The notes below the pieces were generated by a model, which was not told where the DNA came from, did not search any database, and was given only the letters and a program-made list of their open reading frames with translations. From contig OZ023269.1 of NCBI GenBank assembly GCA_964006375.1, positions 930,001 through 994,000 on the forward strand: DNA of 64,000 bases, in the 5' to 3' direction. The position numbers and the translations under genes are program-made. This document shows positions 60,961-64,000 of this stretch, in pieces (positions within the stretch are counted from its first letter, which is position 1; each line of letters begins with the position of its first letter). Source of the stretch: Tillus elongatus (lineage: Eukaryota > Arthropoda > Insecta > Coleoptera > Cleridae).

Positions 60961-61165
60961 ATAAGAACAATTTTTCAAAAGCTTTTATTATTAACTTGTT
61001 CTGGTGCTTTGCGCTCTAGTGCTTAATGTTATTACATTACTCTATTTTGACAACAACTGACTGACATACTTTGATACAAAGATTATAAAGAAACGACGAC
61101 GGCTGTGCTTTCTTTGCTGGGTTATTTTTAATTTTAAATTAGGTATTAGCTGTTTGCCTTACTTT
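60961..61165. other. No recognisable feature
   Basis: AT-rich. Confidence 0.5.
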
Positions 61166-61570
61166 CATATCGATATTTATAAAAAACTCCAGTTTAAAAC
61201 GACACAGTGTAGGCTGTATGGTCACTGGAATGCAAGCGATCTGCGAGTATTCTGCAATACGAGTAAAAACCTGCACTACCTCCGTCAGATCGCAGCTGTT
61301 ATCAAACAGTTTAGCAGCTCGTCTTGCGTCATTTACAGAATTCAGAAACTTGAGCCAGTATGGACATTAAAATCGTTAAGCAGAACCACTTTGGAATTTG
61401 GATAGGTTTGTACAAAATAATCAACTTTACTGGATAGGTAATCAGAAAATTCGTTTTGTAAATCATCATCGGAAAACGATAAAGTTAGAAACTTTGTGGA
61501 TTTTGATAATGAAATTTGTAGTCACATGACATCTAAAGAAAAGGTCTCGGTAGACTGTCTTTAAACTAAA
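61166..61570 (-). mobile_element. LINE endonuclease-domain fragment
   Basis: Minus-strand frames read LSFSDDDLQNEFSDYLSSKV, DYFVQTYPNSKVVLLNDFNV, HTGSSF, then ARRAAKLFDNSCDLTEVVQV and FTRIAEYSQIACIP. This is the APE-type endonuclease block around GDFN(A/V)H (G replaced by N here), as in Jockey-like LINEs. Only this piece of the element is present. The plus-strand frame over the same bases is a shadow. Confidence 0.68.
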
Positions 61571-62959
61571 AAATCACTTCGGGTAATACGCAAACACCAT
61601 CCTTAAACCCGGAACCTAATTAAATTTACACCTAGGCCATAGAATATGAGGTGCCACTGAAGAGCGAGATATCTGAGTTTCATTTAGAAGAGATGGAATT
61701 CTTCTCTTGAAGCTAGTGATGAACTCTCTTCAAGTTAGGGTTCACCGCATTAAAACATTCTTCATTTATTGTCTTTGTCATGTTTGTGGTCTTGTAGGTT
61801 TTTTTTTTTTGGTTGTGTAGGTTGTAGCTGAGCAATCAGCGTACAGAGATTTCATCCAGGTTCTAGACAGCTTTGCCAGGAGACCATAGCTTCAGGAATG
61901 CCGTATAAAAGCATAGTTTTGGGTACCTTCCAGGCACCCTTCTCAGGACACCGTAGCCTCGGCAGTGTCGTCCAAAAACACAGCTTTAGGTCCCTTCCAG
62001 GAACGATGCTTTGGAATTTTTCGCCAGTTCATGAGGCAGTTTTCCACAGCGCTACCAAAGGGTTCGGGCAACTGTATTGACTGGAAGCCAAACTGCGGAA
62101 CTCGACCAAACAAAGACTAGGCTGCCAGTTCCTGGACTTCCTCCGGGCCGCTGCTTGATTCGTCGACAGCTAACTCAAGTGAAAATTTTCGGCATTTCGA
62201 TCAAATATTGACCGTAGTATATTCCACGTCATGCAAGTTAAAACAATGTCGACAATTTTGTTTTAACAGCCACGAAATTTATTTTTGGCTTGCCACATTC
62301 AATTTATTTTTAACTCTTAAAATTTCTGATATCCTAATGGATATATCACTCGAGCTGACAACACTGTGGAAAGGTAATTACAGAACTGTAATTCTATACA
62401 AACTTCTTACAGTAAATGCACAGTTCGAAGAAATGACATACTATATAAACAGTGTTTCTAAATATTTGAAAACCATTATTGTTTCTCCATTAGCATTCAA
62501 TATAACTGCCATTAGGTGATTCTGAAAGCTGTCAAACCAGATAGCATAATGGAAGACAGACTAATTCGACTGCTGATAAATATTAAATGATTTTCTATAA
62601 TTTAGAAGCAAGTCTAGTTATTTAGATACATTACATGAGGTGAAAACCGCTTCACAATACAAACACTTGCACTAACAATGTAATCAATAATTTATCTTGT
62701 TTCTATTAACCGCAATAAACTATTACGCAGTTTCCGTAATTTCATATACAAATTCTAATTTGATCCAGTCTATACAGTGTGAAACAGGAAAATGGAATAA
62801 ATTAAGTATCTCAAATTTTGTGCATATTTATAAAAATCGCGAAACACGTCCATTTTAGATTAAAAAATGACATCCTGCAATCTGAAAATTTCACTCCTGC
62901 ATTCAGCCCTCTTTGAGTGACAGTTCCAACCCCCAAATTATAAATAGGAACTAGGGGCT
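61571..62959. other. No recognisable gene; one short tandem duplication
   Basis: Within 61883-62016 two units of about 67 bp share ACC(A/G)TAGC(T/C)TC and TACCTTCCAGG/TCCCTTCCAGG blocks. The surrounding 61830-62160 is GC-richer than average and may belong to an unidentified element. The rest is AT-rich. Confidence 0.4.
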
Positions 62960-63689
62960 TGTGATACCTTATTTTTAAACGATCTCTTTACCATCTCACG
63001 ACCTCATATTCTTTAACAAAAACATTCCCTGGAAGCACAAAATCAAATATCTTGGAGTCCTGCTAGAGAGCAAACTCACATTAAGAGCGCTTACTAGAGA
63101 GACAAAAACCAAAGTGGAAACAGCAAAACACGTCTTGATCCCACCAATCGAAAGGCATAGCTCAATTTAGCCAGAAAACAAAATGCAAATTTACATAACT
63201 GTAATCAGAACAGCTTTGACCTACAGTATTCTAGAATGGGGACATACAGCCAAAAATTTTCTCAACGTAATAAAAATAGTACAAAATAAATGCTCACGAC
63301 TCAATTTTATTGCTCCATGGATCACTCAAGTACAACGTGACGCTGATTTACCAACTATAAATAAATACGCCAAGACAATCACCGAAACAACATTCAAAAA
63401 ATTCAAAAACCACAAAAATGCGCTGCTATAAGAAATTGCAAACTACGACCCCAACACCGAAATAAAATACAAGCGACCTAAATCAACGTTGTTTAACTAA
63501 CAAAATAACTACAGAGGTGAAGCCAAGGGCACAAAACCCTACACAACCGACAGCAAGGCCAAACCAGGGGCACCTTAGGCAAATGAGCCAACAGACATAG
63601 TCTGGCCTAAGATAGCCGTACAGTTGACAGCAGTTGTTATGGTTTAAAAATTTATTGCAAAAAAGACACTGCTAAGCTAAGCTAAGAGA
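62960..63689 (+). mobile_element. Jockey-type LINE, C-terminal end with (TAAGC)n tail
   Basis: NKNIPWKHKIKYLGVLLESK, LTLRALTRETKTKVETAK, then after a stop MQIYITVIRTALTYSILEWG and IKIVQNKCSRLNFIAPWITQ. This is the C-terminal part of Jockey reverse transcriptases (IPWK..IKYLGV.LD..L, then 'APW'). A 3' UTR ends in three GCTAA repeats at 63671-63686. One stop at 63168 separates the two halves. Confidence 0.78.
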
Positions 63690-64000
63690 AGATATAAAAC
63701 CAGATGATTTGGGCTTACCTATTTCAAAATAAAAACTTCAAAAAGCCCTTTAAAAAACTTAAGACCAGGAAAAATCGCTGGTGCGGACGAATTAATGGCG
63801 GAACTTAAAAAAATTCTGGTGAAAAAATGAAAGAGATCCTTTTTTCATTAAATAGGAAATGACAAAGGCAAGGATGCATATTATCGCCGTATTTGTTCAA
63901 TTTATTTATGAAAGATACAATAAATGGGACGAAGAAAAAACAGCAGGAACCAAAATAAATGGACAACGGATCCATTACATAAGTTACACAGATGATATAG
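63690..64000 (+). mobile_element. RTE-type LINE fragment, cut by the window end
   Basis: EDIKPDDLGLPISK, then ALKKLKTRKIAGADELMAEL in shifted frames (linker and start of the palm). After an internal deletion come RQGCILSPYLFNLFMKDTIN and, at the edge, YTDDI, the start of the catalytic block. Frameshifts present. It belongs to the same general family as 5976 and 53830. Confidence 0.75.

Noticed and set aside
61154..61405. 83-codon plus-strand frame
   Set aside because: The opposite strand reads a LINE endonuclease fragment; this frame is its shadow.

Overview
The window is AT-rich nuclear DNA from an arthropod, most likely an insect: it has split genes with GT-AG introns, many families of non-LTR retrotransposons (LINEs), Tc1/mariner and pogo/Tigger transposase relics, and long (TA)n microsatellites. 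The insect order is not fixed by anything I can see. No bacterial genes, operons, CRISPR arrays, rRNA genes or functional tRNA genes were found.

The only host gene I can support lies on the minus strand. Three exons (47913-48149, 30960-31175, 14653-15081) encode consecutive follistatin-type plus Kazal modules of an agrin-like secreted heparan-sulfate proteoglycan. All three are phase 1-1. Splicing them in genomic order keeps the frame: the split codons become GAT and GGT, giving the junctions KC-DPC and SS-GINPC. The introns between them are about 16.7 and 15.9 kb, and both outer introns run past the window edges. A fourth piece at 44252-44314 is a decayed copy of the 3' end of the 48-kb exon, with its splice donor still intact.

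Almost everything else is a layered deposit of mobile elements in the introns. Plus strand of the left third: a LINE tail (about 171-1310), LINE A1 (minus) split by a younger CR1/L2-like LINE B with an open 800-codon frame (3019-5668), an RTE-type LINE (5976-7045), a mariner relic split by a repeat, and a TA-core repeat split by LINE A2 (9578-10958). Middle: a pogo/Tigger relic, an R1-like LINE with a deleted RNase H (17790-19458), a LINE with a very long (TTA)n tail inside another repeat (20370-21988), a hAT-like element with a nested TIR element (22231-23493), a tRNA-related SINE with CRE-like repeats (27136-27530), and several TA-core repeats. Right half: LINE E, the 5' half of a LINE A, a nearly full-length Tigger relic, LINE A3 and A4, several mariner relics, foldback MITEs of one family (W), an R2/NeSL-like LINE and RTE and Jockey fragments to the window end.

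The most informative observations are the nested insertions, which give relative ages, a dispersed repeat family with a terminal hairpin and a (TA)n core that serves repeatedly as a landing place for LINEs, and the relic agrin exon. I found no convincing new multi-gene system; the open reading frames other than the agrin exons are transposon genes in various states of decay or chance frames.
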